Shown: positions 26,713 to 35,206 of the stretch, piece by piece
Position numbering within the stretch: the stretch's first letter is position 1
Layout: every line of letters begins with the position of its first letter
Source of the DNA: Cribrihabitans_A pelagius
Lineage (GTDB): Bacteria > Pseudomonadota > Alphaproteobacteria > Rhodobacterales > Rhodobacteraceae
DNA: 64,000 nucleotides
NCBI RefSeq assembly: GCF_048820915.1
Contig: NZ_JBMERR010000020.1
Coordinates: 1-64,000 of the forward strand
Direction: 5' to 3'
Program-made: the position numbers and the translations under genes
Notes under the pieces: model-generated
Database searches by the model: none
What the model was told of the DNA's origin: nothing
What the model saw: the letters and a program-made list of their open reading frames with translations, nothing else

Positions 26713-29673
26713 TCAGGTGGCGCGCATGGCGATGGCGCGGGGCTTGGCCCAATCCGACTGCACTCTGGTCAGGGTCTGCAGCAGCACGGTCTTGTTGACG
26801 GGCTTGGCGAGGAAGTGATCCATCCCGGCTGCGAGGCAAGCCTCGCGGTCGCTGGAGAAGGCATTTGCGGTCAGTGCCACGATGGCGGGCTGGGGGATCG
26901 GCATGCCGCGGATCTCCCGGGTGGCGGCAATGCCGTCCAGCTCGGGCATCGACATGTCCATCAGGATGATGTCGGGCTTGAGCTCGCGGCAGAGGTCGGC
27001 TGCCCGCCTGCCGTTTTCGGCCTCCACCAGCCGCACCGGCTGGTCGCGCAGGTACTTGCGGATCAGGAGCCGGTTGGTGCGGTTGTCCTCGGCCAGCAGC
27101 ACCAGGCAGTCCTCCAGCGGCGCGGTTGGCGGGCAGGCATGCGCGCCGGGGGTCTCCGCCCCTTGCTGCGGCGGCGCCATCTGCACTTCCAGCCGGAAGC
27201 AAGCGCCTTCGCCCGGGGCAGACTGCACCGAGATCCTGCCCTGCATGCGTTCAGCCAGCAGGCGCGAGATGGTCAGCCCCAGCCCGGTGCCGCCAAAGGC
27301 GCGGGTGGTGGCCGTATCGGCCTGGGTAAAGCGGTCGAAGATATGGCGGGCCTGCTGCTCCGAGATGCCGATGCCGGTGTCCTCCACCTCGATCTGCAGC
27401 CGGAAGGGATCATCACCGGCGCGGGCCACCCGCACGCTGACCGTGCCGGTGCTGGTAAATTTCACCGAATTGCCGATCAGATTCACCAGAATCTGGCGCA
27501 GGCGGCCGTCGTCGCCGTGCAGATGCGCAGGCAGGTCCGGGGCGTAGCTCACCCGCAGAGCCAGGCCCTTTTCTGCGGCCTTCGGCTGCAGCAGGTTCAC
27601 GGTGCCGCCAATACAGTCGCGCAGATCGAAGTCGACCGGGGCAAAGGCCAGTTTGCCCGCTTCCAGCCGCGACAGGTCAAGGATGTCGTTGATGATCTTC
27701 AAGAGCGCCTGGGACGAGCTGCGGATGGTTTCGACATTCTGGCGGTTGTCCTCATCCAGCGGCGCCTCGGCAAGCAGGTCAGCCATGCCAATGATGCCGT
27801 TCATCGGGGTGCGGATCTCGTGGCTCATGTTGGCGAGGAATTCGGTCTTGGCGCGGTCGGCCTGTTCCGCGGCCAGCTTGGCCTCCGCCAGTTCGTCGGC
27901 GCGGGCGCGGGCCTGGGTGATGTCGCGCTCGATGCCGATGACCAGGTCCAGCGTGCCGTCCCCGCCCATCACCGGGACGATATTGGTGTCGAACCAGCGC
28001 TCCTCTCCGGATTTGCTATAAGTGATCATCTCCGCGTGGTAGGGTCGGCCCAGGCTCTTGTGCCGCTCGATGTCGCGGATGATGGCGGGATCGGTCTTGG
28101 GGCCGTCCAGCAGGTCTCCCGGTTTCGCGCCGATCGCCTCTTCGGCGCTGTAGCCGGTGAGCCGGGTGAAGGAGTCGTTCACCCAGAGGATGCGGCGGTC
28201 GGGACCGCTGAGCACGATGCTGTCGGAGGCGTGTTTGGCCACCAGCGACAGGCGGTGCAATTCGTCCTGGTTTGCCTGCAGGTCAGCATGGGCCTTTTCC
28301 AGCGCCAGCTTGCCTTCGTTCAGCTGGGCATTGCGCTGCGACAAGGTCTGGTTGATGCGGATCAGCGCCTCGCGGAGGCGCACGTCTTCCGAGACATTCC
28401 AGTTGACCCCGATCATCCAGTGCTGCCCGGCACCGTCGGTGAAGGGGCTGGCGAGCGCGCGGATGTGTTTTTCGCTGCCATCGTCCGCAACGATGCGGAA
28501 GTCGGCCGAAAAATGCGTGCGCTCGGACATGGCGGCCTGGAAGGCGGAGACCACCCGGTCGCGGTCGGCCGGGTGGAGCCGCTCCAGCCATTCCGTGAAC
28601 TGCACCAGGCCGCCGTCGCGGGGCAGCCCGTAAAGCTCCCGCATGCGGGCGTCCCATATCAGCTGATTTTGGCTGGCGTTGAATTCCCAAATGCCGATCC
28701 GGGAGGTCTTCACCGCCACTTCCAGGCGCCGGGTGACCGCGTCCAGCTCGTGTTCCCGCCGGCGCAGGGTGCCGATCGCGGATTGACGCGCTGCGGACAG
28801 CCGTCCGGCCAGGAAGGTCGGGAAAACGATCAGCGCGCCTGCCGCCAGCAGCGCCAGCCGCAAATGCCACAGGTTGGGCGGCGGCTCTGACCAGCCGCCG
28901 CGCGGACGTGCCGCCAGCTGCCAGCTGCCCTGAGGCAGGTGGATATCCATCAGCACGGGATCGTCTTCCAGCACCGCCCGGCTGCCGTGGAACAGCTCGC
29001 CTTCTGCACCGGCGCCGTCCTTGCCCACCAGCGCCACCTCGATATTGGTCTGCGGCGCGGTGAGATGCGCATTGGCATAGAGCGTTTCGACGTCGACCAC
29101 CGCCGAGAGCAGGCCCCAGAAGCGCCGCTCCGGCCCCTTGCCGGTAAAGATCGGCAACCGGTAGATGAAGCCGCGGCCGCCTTGGAGCAGGTTGACCGGC
29201 CCTGCCAGCACCATGCTGCCGCTGTCGCGCACCTCGTATGCAGCAGAGCGCTGAGCGGCGTTCTTGTTGTAATCGAGGCCGAGAACCGCTTCGTTGCCCT
29301 CTATCGGGTGGACCAGAGCCACCACCAGGTCCGGCGCCGCCGCGACATTGCGGATTTCGCTCACACCGTCCACGACGCGGCTCACCAGCTCGGCAAACCG
29401 GTCCTGGGACATGCCGGGTTCGGTGCTCATCACCGCGGCCAGTCCCTGCAACAGCTGGTTGTCCGCATTCATCCGGCCTTCCAGATGCGAGCGGATGATG
29501 CCGGCTTCATACTGGACATCGGCGCGGTGGTTCTGATGGTGAATGGTCGCATTCTGCCGGTCGGCGAAATAGGAGGCCGCACAGACCACGGCGAAGGCCA
29601 GCAGCGCAGGCAGGTAGGTCCGGTTGTACAGGGACCGCGCCACGGTCTTGGGTATTCTGTGAGCGGCCATCAA
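26713..29673 (-). CDS. Hybrid sensor histidine kinase: CHASE, two PAS, HisKA, HATPase, receiver
   Basis: 986 aa membrane-bound kinase. Order: membrane segment (about 20-40), periplasmic CHASE-type sensor (about 45-270), second membrane segment (about 275-295) and coiled region. Two PAS domains follow (near IGIWEFNASQNQLIW and the stretch ILWVNDSFTRLTGYSAEEAIG). Next is HisKA with phospho-acceptor His618 in NMSHEIRTPMNGIIG. The ATPase follows (N box LVNLIGNSVKF, G boxes VEDTGIGIS and FGGTGLGLTIS). The C-terminal receiver has acceptor Asp906 in IILMDMSMPELDG. CHASE domains sense small extracellular ligands. No response regulator lies next to it, so the phosphate presumably passes to a distant phosphotransfer protein. 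Confidence 0.9.
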   Translation of the reverse strand: MMAAHRIPKTVARSLYNRTYLPALLAFAVVCAASYFADRQNATIHHQNHRADVQYEAGIIRSHLEGRMNADNQLLQGLAAVMSTEPGMSQDRFAELVSRVVDGVSEIRNVAAAPDLVVALVHPIEGNEAVLGLDYNKNAAQRSAAYEVRDSGSMVLAGPVNLLQGGRGFIYRLPIFTGKGPERRFWGLLSAVVDVETLYANAHLTAPQTNIEVALVGKDGAGAEGELFHGSRAVLEDDPVLMDIHLPQGSWQLAARPRGGWSEPPPNLWHLRLALLAAGALIVFPTFLAGRLSAARQSAIGTLRRREHELDAVTRRLEVAVKTSRIGIWEFNASQNQLIWDARMRELYGLPRDGGLVQFTEWLERLHPADRDRVVSAFQAAMSERTHFSADFRIVADDGSEKHIRALASPFTDGAGQHWMIGVNWNVSEDVRLREALIRINQTLSQRNAQLNEGKLALEKAHADLQANQDELHRLSLVAKHASDSIVLSGPDRRILWVNDSFTRLTGYSAEEAIGAKPGDLLDGPKTDPAIIRDIERHKSLGRPYHAEMITYSKSGEERWFDTNIVPVMGGDGTLDLVIGIERDITQARARADELAEAKLAAEQADRAKTEFLANMSHEIRTPMNGIIGMADLLAEAPLDEDNRQNVETIRSSSQALLKIINDILDLSRLEAGKLAFAPVDFDLRDCIGGTVNLLQPKAAEKGLALRVSYAPDLPAHLHGDDGRLRQILVNLIGNSVKFTSTGTVSVRVARAGDDPFRLQIEVEDTGIGISEQQARHIFDRFTQADTATTRAFGGTGLGLTISRLLAERMQGRISVQSAPGEGACFRLEVQMAPPQQGAETPGAHACPPTAPLEDCLVLLAEDNRTNRLLIRKYLRDQPVRLVEAENGRRAADLCRELKPDIILMDMSMPELDGIAATREIRGMPIPQPAIVALTANAFSSDREACLAAGMDHFLAKPVNKTVLLQTLTRVQSDWAKPRAIAMRAT

Positions 29674-30153
29674 GGCACCTTTGCAATCCTGCGAATCTTT
29701 AGAGCATCACAACCTTAAAACAACACGACGAACCTTCGGCATTCCTTAACGGCTGTAAAATATCCGCACAAAATGTGGCTTTTTGGAAACTCCCGCTGCT
29801 TCGCAATGAGGAGAGAGCGGCGTCAACGGGGCAGTCCCGCCAGGCCTTCAAAGCCGGGGCGGCAGTTGCAGGAAATCCGCTCCGTTGGCGCCGCCCGCCG
29901 GGAATGTTCGGAGGATTGCCGGCGAATCAGCCGGAGGGGGCACCGGCCTGTTTCCGCAAAACGCGGATACGCGATTCGGCCGCATAAGGCCGGAGCGTGC
30001 GGCAGGAGGGCGGCGGCAGCGCACCCCTGCAGGCCTGCGCGCCCTGCGGCCCGCCAGTGCTACAATCCGGCAACAGGCCCAACGGCCGCAGCCAAGCCGC
30101 ACGAGGCATGCCATTGCGCGCTTAAGGAACTGTAATTACATTGTTTCGGGAAG
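29674..30153. other. Host intergenic region between kinase gene and prophage junction
   Basis: 480 bp. It contains the kinase promoter side and the host sequence that once followed the 3' end of the tRNA-Thr gene. I see no gene. The segment 30147-30157 (CGGGAAGTGGT) has an inverted copy at 30258-30268 across the junction. Confidence 0.5.
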
Positions 30154-30203
30154 TGGTGCTGCTGGAGAGAATTGAACTCTCGACCTCTCCCTTACCAAGG
30201 GAA
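30154..30203 (-). repeat. 3' half of a tRNA-Thr(GGT) gene: prophage attachment site (left junction)
   Basis: Read on the minus strand, this stretch gives an anticodon stem-loop CCCTTGGTAAGGG (anticodon GGT at 30196-30194), a variable loop, a T arm with GTTCAATTC, and an acceptor strand ending GCACCA at 30154. The 5' half of the tRNA (acceptor 5' strand and D arm) is missing: sequence beyond 30203 is unrelated and AT-rich. This is the duplicated 3' piece left by integration of an element into a tRNA gene. The functional tRNA should be restored at the right junction, outside the window. Confidence 0.85.
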
Positions 30204-30262
30204 AAGACCACTTAATAAAAAGCAAGCGAAAACAATTGCTTGCGGCAATCTCAAAAAACCAC

Positions 30263-30301
30263 TTCCCGGATTTTGCCCGGATCGTGCTTTCTTCCCGGAT
30301 T
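30263..30301. repeat. Direct repeats near the left junction (possible integrase arm sites)
   Basis: TTCCCGGATT occurs at 30263-30272 and 30292-30301, 29 bp apart in the same orientation, with a related TGCCCGGATC between them. Short direct repeats flanking the core are typical of tyrosine-integrase arm-binding sites. Binding is inferred only from location. Confidence 0.4.
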
Positions 30302-30353
30302 GCGCGCCTGTGCGGCTGTTCCTGGGTTTGAGCGGCTAAGAAAGGAAAATCGA

Positions 30354-30647
30354 GTGCAGGAGCAAGCGACAGCAGATCAGCAGATCCTAGCAATTTTAGA
30401 GCAATTGCAGGCGGCCATCGGGGCCGATGTTACCCGGCTCAAGCCTGATGAGGTGGACCGGGTGCGCACGATCCTCGCCTATGGTGAAACTCTGGTTGAG
30501 ATCGCCAAATATGAGGACGCCAAGGGGATCGTGCGGGCGCGGTGGCGCAGTGTGATCCTGGGGATTGCTGCTGTGGTGTCTGGTCTGGCGCTGCTTTGGG
30601 AAAAGGTGGCAGCCGTTGGCCGGTGGGCCTTGGGGCTGGTGCAATGA
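30354..30647 (+). CDS. Small phage protein with C-terminal membrane segment
   Basis: 97 aa with a GTG start at 30354 preceded by AAAGGA. The first ~60 residues are soluble and helical, with Leu/Ile spaced as in a coiled coil (QQILAILEQLQAAIG). One membrane segment follows near residues 70-88 (VILGIAAVVSGLALLWEKV) and a short tail ends the protein. It overlaps the next small membrane-protein gene by ATGA. It could be part of a lysis pair (holin-like) or a superinfection-exclusion protein. I cannot choose from sequence alone. Confidence 0.6.
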   Translation: MQEQATADQQILAILEQLQAAIGADVTRLKPDEVDRVRTILAYGETLVEIAKYEDAKGIVRARWRSVILGIAAVVSGLALLWEKVAAVGRWALGLVQ

Positions 30648-30850
30648 GGGGGCCGGTTCACCCGTGCCGCCGCAAGATGCGGCCTTTGGACTGGCTGAGT
30701 GTAGGATTGATTGCCTTCGCGGTTGGCTCCCTCGCGGTCCCTGCGGTCCTGCCAGAGATCCTGCGCGTGGTGCGCGCGGTTCCTGCAGTGCAGTTGGATT
30801 GCCGTGAGCAGCAGGAGCCGCCGCAGCGGCTCAAGGTTTTTGAGCTGTAA
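30644..30850 (+). CDS. Small membrane protein coupled to the preceding gene
   Basis: 68 aa. It starts at 30644 overlapping the previous stop by four bases. A basic N-terminus (RRKMRP) precedes one hydrophobic segment at about residues 16-38 and a C-terminal tail with Gln/Glu. The orientation would put the tail outside the inner membrane. The translational coupling of two single-pass proteins suggests that they work together; spanin- or holin-like roles are possible. No family recognised. Confidence 0.5.
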   Translation: MRGPVHPCRRKMRPLDWLSVGLIAFAVGSLAVPAVLPEILRVVRAVPAVQLDCREQQEPPQRLKVFEL

Positions 30851-31067
30851 GAGTAGGTAACCTCACTCGCTCCGCATGCCGTTCGCAGCCCAACCACGAC
30901 ATTCATGCAAGGTGCAGCGAAGACTCTGCTGCAAGAGCGAAAGACTTCCCGAGACCGGACATTCAAGTCTCCTCAGTTGGCCAGGGAGATGCTTCGCTCT
31001 GCTCAGACGGCAGCAAACGCAGGAAGCGAAGATTGCAAAGTCATGAGCCGCTATTTTCGCGATAGCT
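30851..31067. other. Spacer before the AT-rich cargo genes
   Basis: 217 bp where composition changes from GC-rich to AT-richer sequence. No gene or clear terminator is seen, only imperfect copies of a GCAGCGAAG-like word. Confidence 0.4.
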
Positions 31068-32291
31068 ATGGGCGGATGTGGCAACGGTGAAGCGACAGGG
31101 AAGAAAGCGGAGGAGAAACCGCTTCCTCAGGAAGCTCTTCTGTGGTGGGATCTCGTTGATCAACTAGGAGTTAATGTGTTGCCAAAAATTGGATACCTCA
31201 GCGAAGATCGCCTGCAAAATATCCCCAAGCGACACTGGGCTGCACACGAATTTTCTTTTTATCTTTATGACCTGATTGCCGACTTAACTCATGCAGCCGA
31301 ACAGATCGGTGCTGGACACATACACATCAAGCTTGAGACGGAAAGCGACATCGCGGCTATAAAGGCAGCTTCAAACCCGATTGATTTTCTTTCTGCTACT
31401 GGCAGGGTAGATGAAGAGCGCAGATTAATGGTGAATCACATTTGTGCTGCGCTGTTTCCAGATATGCTGCACTTTATTCATGCGGGCCTAACCGCTCTGG
31501 AAAAACGGAAGTTCACACTTGCGTTTGCATGTTTTAGGAAGCCTTTTAATGAGGGTTTGCCTCTCATCGCTTTGCTATGTGCAGATGAAGAAGATTTTTT
31601 CACGAAATTCAAAAGCGATCCCGTCAGTTTTCTTGATGGGGGTAACTTTAATCGACCAACCAAGAGGTTGGCAATTGAAGCAGCGATTGCGAAATGTTCT
31701 GATGCAAGCTTCATGTCTGCGGATGTGCTGTATGCTTGTCTATTCGATTTCAAAAACGCCTCTGGATTTGCCGGACTTTTCGACAAGGCAATGCATCTAG
31801 TCACGAGAAACCCAGACATCAAAACGGAGACCTATAATCTAAACTTTATATTCAAAGACCCAAGGCAAAACGATATATATGATTCTAGCTACCAAGGCAT
31901 TTCATACGTTTTGCTTTGCATTCACTTGATGCAAATTGAGTTGCTGAAGAGGATGCACTTTCCAGCTGATGACTACCTGAAACAGCTTAATATGAGAGCT
32001 CTTGGAACTTACCAAGCTCTGTTCCTCAATGGACGCTCAGACATCGCGAGCAGCATGAATGATACGCTTGGTGAACTGATGAAATGCCCAACTTGCCACG
32101 AGCGCGTTCAACTTAGGAAAAAAACAGCCCCGATGTTTTTTGTTACCGAAAATCTTGAATGTGATAAATGTGGTCGTGTCAGCCAATTCCCGCTGGCTTG
32201 GTTGATGAGCAATCATGTCGATGGTGACAGCGACAGCCAAGTGTCTGATTTAAAGCCAGAGAATGGCGAGCTTACGGCCGGTGAAGCATAA
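31068..32291 (+). CDS. Unrecognised 407-aa protein with C-terminal zinc ribbon (prophage cargo)
   Basis: The gene is AT-rich with codon use unlike both host and phage structural genes, pointing to recent acquisition. Most of the protein is predicted to be helical (for example HEFSFYLYDLIADLTHAAEQ). Residues 340-368 form a CxxC...CxxC pair (C340, C343, C365, C368) that looks like a zinc ribbon. The tail is acidic. No signal peptide or membrane segment. The start at 31068 lacks a good ribosome site, and an internal start is possible. It lies between the attachment site and the integrase, a usual place for cargo such as phage-defence genes. I do not recognise the family. Confidence 0.7.
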   Translation: MGGCGNGEATGKKAEEKPLPQEALLWWDLVDQLGVNVLPKIGYLSEDRLQNIPKRHWAAHEFSFYLYDLIADLTHAAEQIGAGHIHIKLETESDIAAIKAASNPIDFLSATGRVDEERRLMVNHICAALFPDMLHFIHAGLTALEKRKFTLAFACFRKPFNEGLPLIALLCADEEDFFTKFKSDPVSFLDGGNFNRPTKRLAIEAAIAKCSDASFMSADVLYACLFDFKNASGFAGLFDKAMHLVTRNPDIKTETYNLNFIFKDPRQNDIYDSSYQGISYVLLCIHLMQIELLKRMHFPADDYLKQLNMRALGTYQALFLNGRSDIASSMNDTLGELMKCPTCHERVQLRKKTAPMFFVTENLECDKCGRVSQFPLAWLMSNHVDGDSDSQVSDLKPENGELTAGEA

Positions 32292-32613
32292 TCCGAACCA
32301 TCCAACGCAAAGAAATCGCATACCTGCTTTGGGCTGGCTGGCGTCATCTAGCCGCAGGCGCCAAGTGCGGAATCGTTACGCCCCTGCTACCGCAGCGCCG
32401 CAAGGCGGCTTGGAGCCCAAAGCGACCAATACTTAGAGGTGGACAAATGGCTGCTAGGTGTAACAGACAAGTAGCGGGCAAAATCCGCAATGCCGCCAAC
32501 CACTCTCAGTGGCGCGTGAAGAAGATTCCGCTTATGACACAGTGTGTTGCATTGAGCTTGGCTCACTACAATAATGGCCGATTTATGTTTTAATCAACAA
32601 GAAGACAACATGT
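32292..32613. other. Intergenic segment between the two cargo genes
   Basis: 322 bp. It contains a plausible promoter for the next gene: TTGCAT at 32547-32552 with AATAAT at 32570-32575 (17-base spacing). No gene and no repressor-type operator of the kind found elsewhere in the prophage. The absence of that operator suggests the next gene may be expressed in the lysogen. Confidence 0.45.
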
Positions 32614-33510
32614 ATGGCGAATCTAAAAAAAACTCAGCTTGATCTCATCAAGAGATATGTTTCTCACCCGTCGGGCGTGGGCTACGTTGTAGATTTTTCC
32701 AATCAAACTTTTTCGACTTGGTTTCGTGATACTTGGAACGTTGATATTGATGATCCAAAATATGAAAGCGATGGAACATCAAAGGGCAACCGCTTAATAT
32801 CTTTTTGTCGACAAAGTGATGAAGCGACCGTCTATAGAGTTCTCAATAGCCTTCGCCAAATAGCGCATGATCTTGACGTAGAAAAATCAGAGATCGTTAA
32901 GATAAAAGATGTTAAAGCCTTCGATAAGCTATTGGAAAGCATGGATCAGAAAGCTTCGAAAAACACCCAAGATGAGGTGTTAGACAAAGTAGTGGTTAAG
33001 AACGTTACCAGGCGACAATTGCTTTCAAAAGCAAAATCCAACGAAGTAAGCCTACTTTTGGTCGGCGCTACGGCTTTAGAAAACCTATCTGCCTTTCGGG
33101 AAGTTGTAAGATCCGACAATTACTGCGCCGCAGAATTTCCAGAAACTCATAGAAAGCTCCTGCAACTAATCGATGCTCTGATAGAACACATTGAGACACT
33201 TCTAAACATTCTTCCAACAGCATCGGTTGCCGCAACCGATGCCGATGGCGATCAAATAGTCAGTTGGACGCAACGCTACGTGAATGGCGCACTTCCGAAG
33301 CTCCAAGAGTATTTTACGCCTGAAAGATTGGGGACGACCTCGGTTCCCGTAGGGGTTATTCTTGCTTGCGGCGGTCTTGGCTCCTTGCTTACGGGCTTCA
33401 ACCCGATCGGATTCGGTGCGGGAAGCGTGGTCGGTAAATTGATCGTAGGCGAAATGAAAAGTGGAGCAGCAGCAGATCAAATCACCAAACGGCTTGAAGT
33501 GGATGAATGA
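32614..33510 (+). CDS. Unrecognised 298-aa protein, possible Abi-type membrane effector (prophage cargo)
   Basis: AT-rich gene. The first ~90 residues (TFSTWFRDTWNVDIDDPKYE, then SKGNRLISFCRQSDEATVYR) resemble the small N-terminal modules found on abortive-infection (AbiJ-like) proteins, which share the words 'IDI...Y...SKGNRL..F'. The middle is helical. Residues about 244-280 are hydrophobic and glycine-rich (VPVGVILACGGLGSLLTG and on) and could insert into a membrane. A sensor-like head plus a membrane-active tail is a common layout for suicide-type phage defence. The family match is from memory of motifs, so it is tentative. The gene appears to have its own promoter. Confidence 0.65.
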   Translation: MANLKKTQLDLIKRYVSHPSGVGYVVDFSNQTFSTWFRDTWNVDIDDPKYESDGTSKGNRLISFCRQSDEATVYRVLNSLRQIAHDLDVEKSEIVKIKDVKAFDKLLESMDQKASKNTQDEVLDKVVVKNVTRRQLLSKAKSNEVSLLLVGATALENLSAFREVVRSDNYCAAEFPETHRKLLQLIDALIEHIETLLNILPTASVAATDADGDQIVSWTQRYVNGALPKLQEYFTPERLGTTSVPVGVILACGGLGSLLTGFNPIGFGAGSVVGKLIVGEMKSGAAADQITKRLEVDE

Positions 33511-33795
33511 TCCGACGGCGGATGGCTTGAGCTGTGCCAAGGATACCACAACGGTGGCCGAATGATGTATGCATTTATTACGGCAGCTTCGCCCGCACCG
33601 TCCCCGTTCAGAGACACAATTTGGCTGCACTCGCAGCGAAGGTCAGCTCTTTCCAATGCCCCTGCAGCATGGGAATGCTGACGCGCTGGATGATCCCATG
33701 GCTTTGCAAACGCCGCTATCTGCGCAAAGCGGGCGCATGGGCATTTCCTGACGGCGGGGCAGATTTACATTTTGTGATCCAATCGTCGGAGTGGT
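33511..33795. other. Segment between cargo and the leftward phage genes
   Basis: 285 bp. It includes a stretch (about 33560-33760) with a host-like GC-rich composition that may be a scar of an older insertion. Reading frames here have no recognisable content. Confidence 0.35.
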
Positions 33796-34287
33796 TCATC
33801 CTGTCTGCCTTCCATCTTCCTCGAAGGGTTCAAAATCATCCGGCGGCAGGGGCGTGTATTCGCCTGCCGCTGCCGTACTGGGCTTGGGTTTCGGGGTGGC
33901 CGGCACGTCCTCGCGCTTCATGCCCAAGGCGTGCCTGAGATCGTCAAACATGGCGTAGGCGTTGACCGGCTTGTTACAGCTCCACACGCCCGCCATCAGG
34001 ATCGCGCGGGCGGTTACGCGCAAAGTGCGCCCCTCTGCCACCGCTGCGGCTGTGGTGTTGGGGCCAGCGCCAAACATGGCCTTGATCCGGCTTGCCGTTG
34101 ATTTCTCAACCATTGCGCGGGCTTGCTGTTCGGATCCGTAGGGGCCAAGCACCTGGGCGGCACCTGGAAGCGAACAGCGCCCGGCAAAGGTTTCGCCATT
34201 GGGGCCAGGCGTCCATCCGGGCGAGATCCCGCCAACCTTGATGCGCCCGATGTAGTAATCCCGCCCGATCCACTGCGCCGCGGTCAT
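33796..34287 (-). CDS. Hypothetical phage protein
   Basis: 163 aa from the ATG at 34287, which overlaps the stop of the upstream gene by four bases. A longer open frame exists but the extra part lies inside that upstream gene. The N-terminal half is rich in Gly and aromatic residues (RDYYIGRIKVGGISPGW). The C-terminal ~40 residues are Pro/Asp/Glu-rich and likely disordered. It is the last gene of the short leftward group upstream of the cargo. Function unknown. Confidence 0.65.
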   Translation of the reverse strand: MTAAQWIGRDYYIGRIKVGGISPGWTPGPNGETFAGRCSLPGAAQVLGPYGSEQQARAMVEKSTASRIKAMFGAGPNTTAAAVAEGRTLRVTARAILMAGVWSCNKPVNAYAMFDDLRHALGMKREDVPATPKPKPSTAAAGEYTPLPPDDFEPFEEDGRQTG

Positions 34288-34889
34288 TTGCTGGCTTTCA
34301 GTTTGAAGCCTGTCCAGCCGGTGTTTTGCAGCTTGACGTAACGGATCGGTTTGCCGTCGATGTGATCCACAAGCAGCAGGGCTTTCCGGGCGAGGTGTTC
34401 GGACCAAGCGTTCCCGGTGTTGAGCGCCAGCCATTCGCGGAACGCTGTCACAGCAACATGCGAGGCGGTAAAGGTGCTGTCCTTGCCGTCGATGGCGCAG
34501 CGATCGGAAAGAAACCGTTTGGCATAGTCCTGCGGGCTTTCGAGTGCCGCCCGCAATAGAGGGTCGCTCTCCGCCGCCTTGCTGCCGTGTAGCTTCTCGC
34601 GGGCTTCATTCCGGCGGGTTTCCTGGCTGTGTGCCTCGTCGCGCAGCCGGAAGGCCAGCAGCAGGAACACCTTTTCCCGCGCCTTGGTTTTGGCGCGCTG
34701 CTGACCTTCTTCGATATTGAAGCTTGCCGGATCCGCGTAGGCGCTCTCTCCGGTGACGGTAAAGCCGTTCTGCAGCTCAAGTGTGCAAATGGTGAGCGTT
34801 GTGCCCTCTGGAACGTGGTAGAGTTCCCGGCTGATTTCGAGATCCACCATTTCAGGGGTGACGCGCGGGGCATCGGGATTATCAATCAT
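34284..34889 (-). CDS. Gp49/gp66-like phage protein fused to a primase-type C-terminal domain
   Basis: 201 aa. The N-terminal ~75 residues match the Gp49-like family of N4/Sf6-type phages (RVTPEMVDLEISRELYHVPEG, then NGFTVTGESAYADPASF). Residues 125-198 are different: FLSDRCAIDGKDSTFTASHV and later GWTGFKLK. They match in layout the C-terminal domains of the helicase (residues 493-571) and the KilA/Bro-like protein (173-253) in this prophage. The C-terminal part is probably nucleic-acid binding. Role unknown; the location with other leftward genes suggests control or modulation during lysogeny or early infection. Confidence 0.75.
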   Translation of the reverse strand: MIDNPDAPRVTPEMVDLEISRELYHVPEGTTLTICTLELQNGFTVTGESAYADPASFNIEEGQQRAKTKAREKVFLLLAFRLRDEAHSQETRRNEAREKLHGSKAAESDPLLRAALESPQDYAKRFLSDRCAIDGKDSTFTASHVAVTAFREWLALNTGNAWSEHLARKALLLVDHIDGKPIRYVKLQNTGWTGFKLKASK

Positions 34890-34907
34890 GAGCCATCCTT
34901 TAAGGGT

Positions 34908-35189
34908 TTAAATCAAGAAAAAAGGTGTTGTCAGGTCAAAAAAAGCCAAAGTGTCCTGCTGCCGTGCTTCAAGGTGTTTGCGGCAGTAGAAGGATTTCCA
35001 GTTCTTGGCCTGTTTGCGCCTGTACTCCGGCATTCCCGGCTCTGTGATTTCATTGCGGCAGCGCAGATATCCGGCCATCAGCATTCCTTTGCGCTTGCGA
35101 ACTTCGTTGGCGCTTTCATAGGTGGCGCCAAGGCCGGGCCGGATCATGCCTGCCCGCCGACGTGAAAAGGGTTTGATGCTAAACAGCAT
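34908..35189 (-). CDS. Small basic phage protein
   Basis: 93 aa from the ATG at 35189, which follows a strong GGAGGT site. A longer frame runs upstream but through the end of the integrase gene. It is rich in Arg/Lys (FSRRRAGMIRPG, NEVRKRKGM) with Cys in YLRCRNE and FYCRKH. No family recognised; a nucleic-acid-binding role is possible from charge. It lies between integrase and the Gp49-like gene. Confidence 0.55.
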   Translation of the reverse strand: MLFSIKPFSRRRAGMIRPGLGATYESANEVRKRKGMLMAGYLRCRNEITEPGMPEYRRKQAKNWKSFYCRKHLEARQQDTLAFFDLTTPFFLI

Positions 35190-35206
35190 GGTTGCTTGAC
35201 CTCCTA

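Noticed and set aside
25783..28890. 1035-codon plus-strand frame over IS110 and the kinase
   Set aside because: Crosses two unrelated genes on the opposite strand; shadow.
30154..30230. Complete functional tRNA-Thr
   Set aside because: The 5' acceptor strand and D arm cannot be found; only the 3' half from the anticodon stem onward is present.
33534..33938. 134-codon plus-strand frame
   Set aside because: No recognisable content, no ribosome site, and it overlaps a better minus-strand gene.
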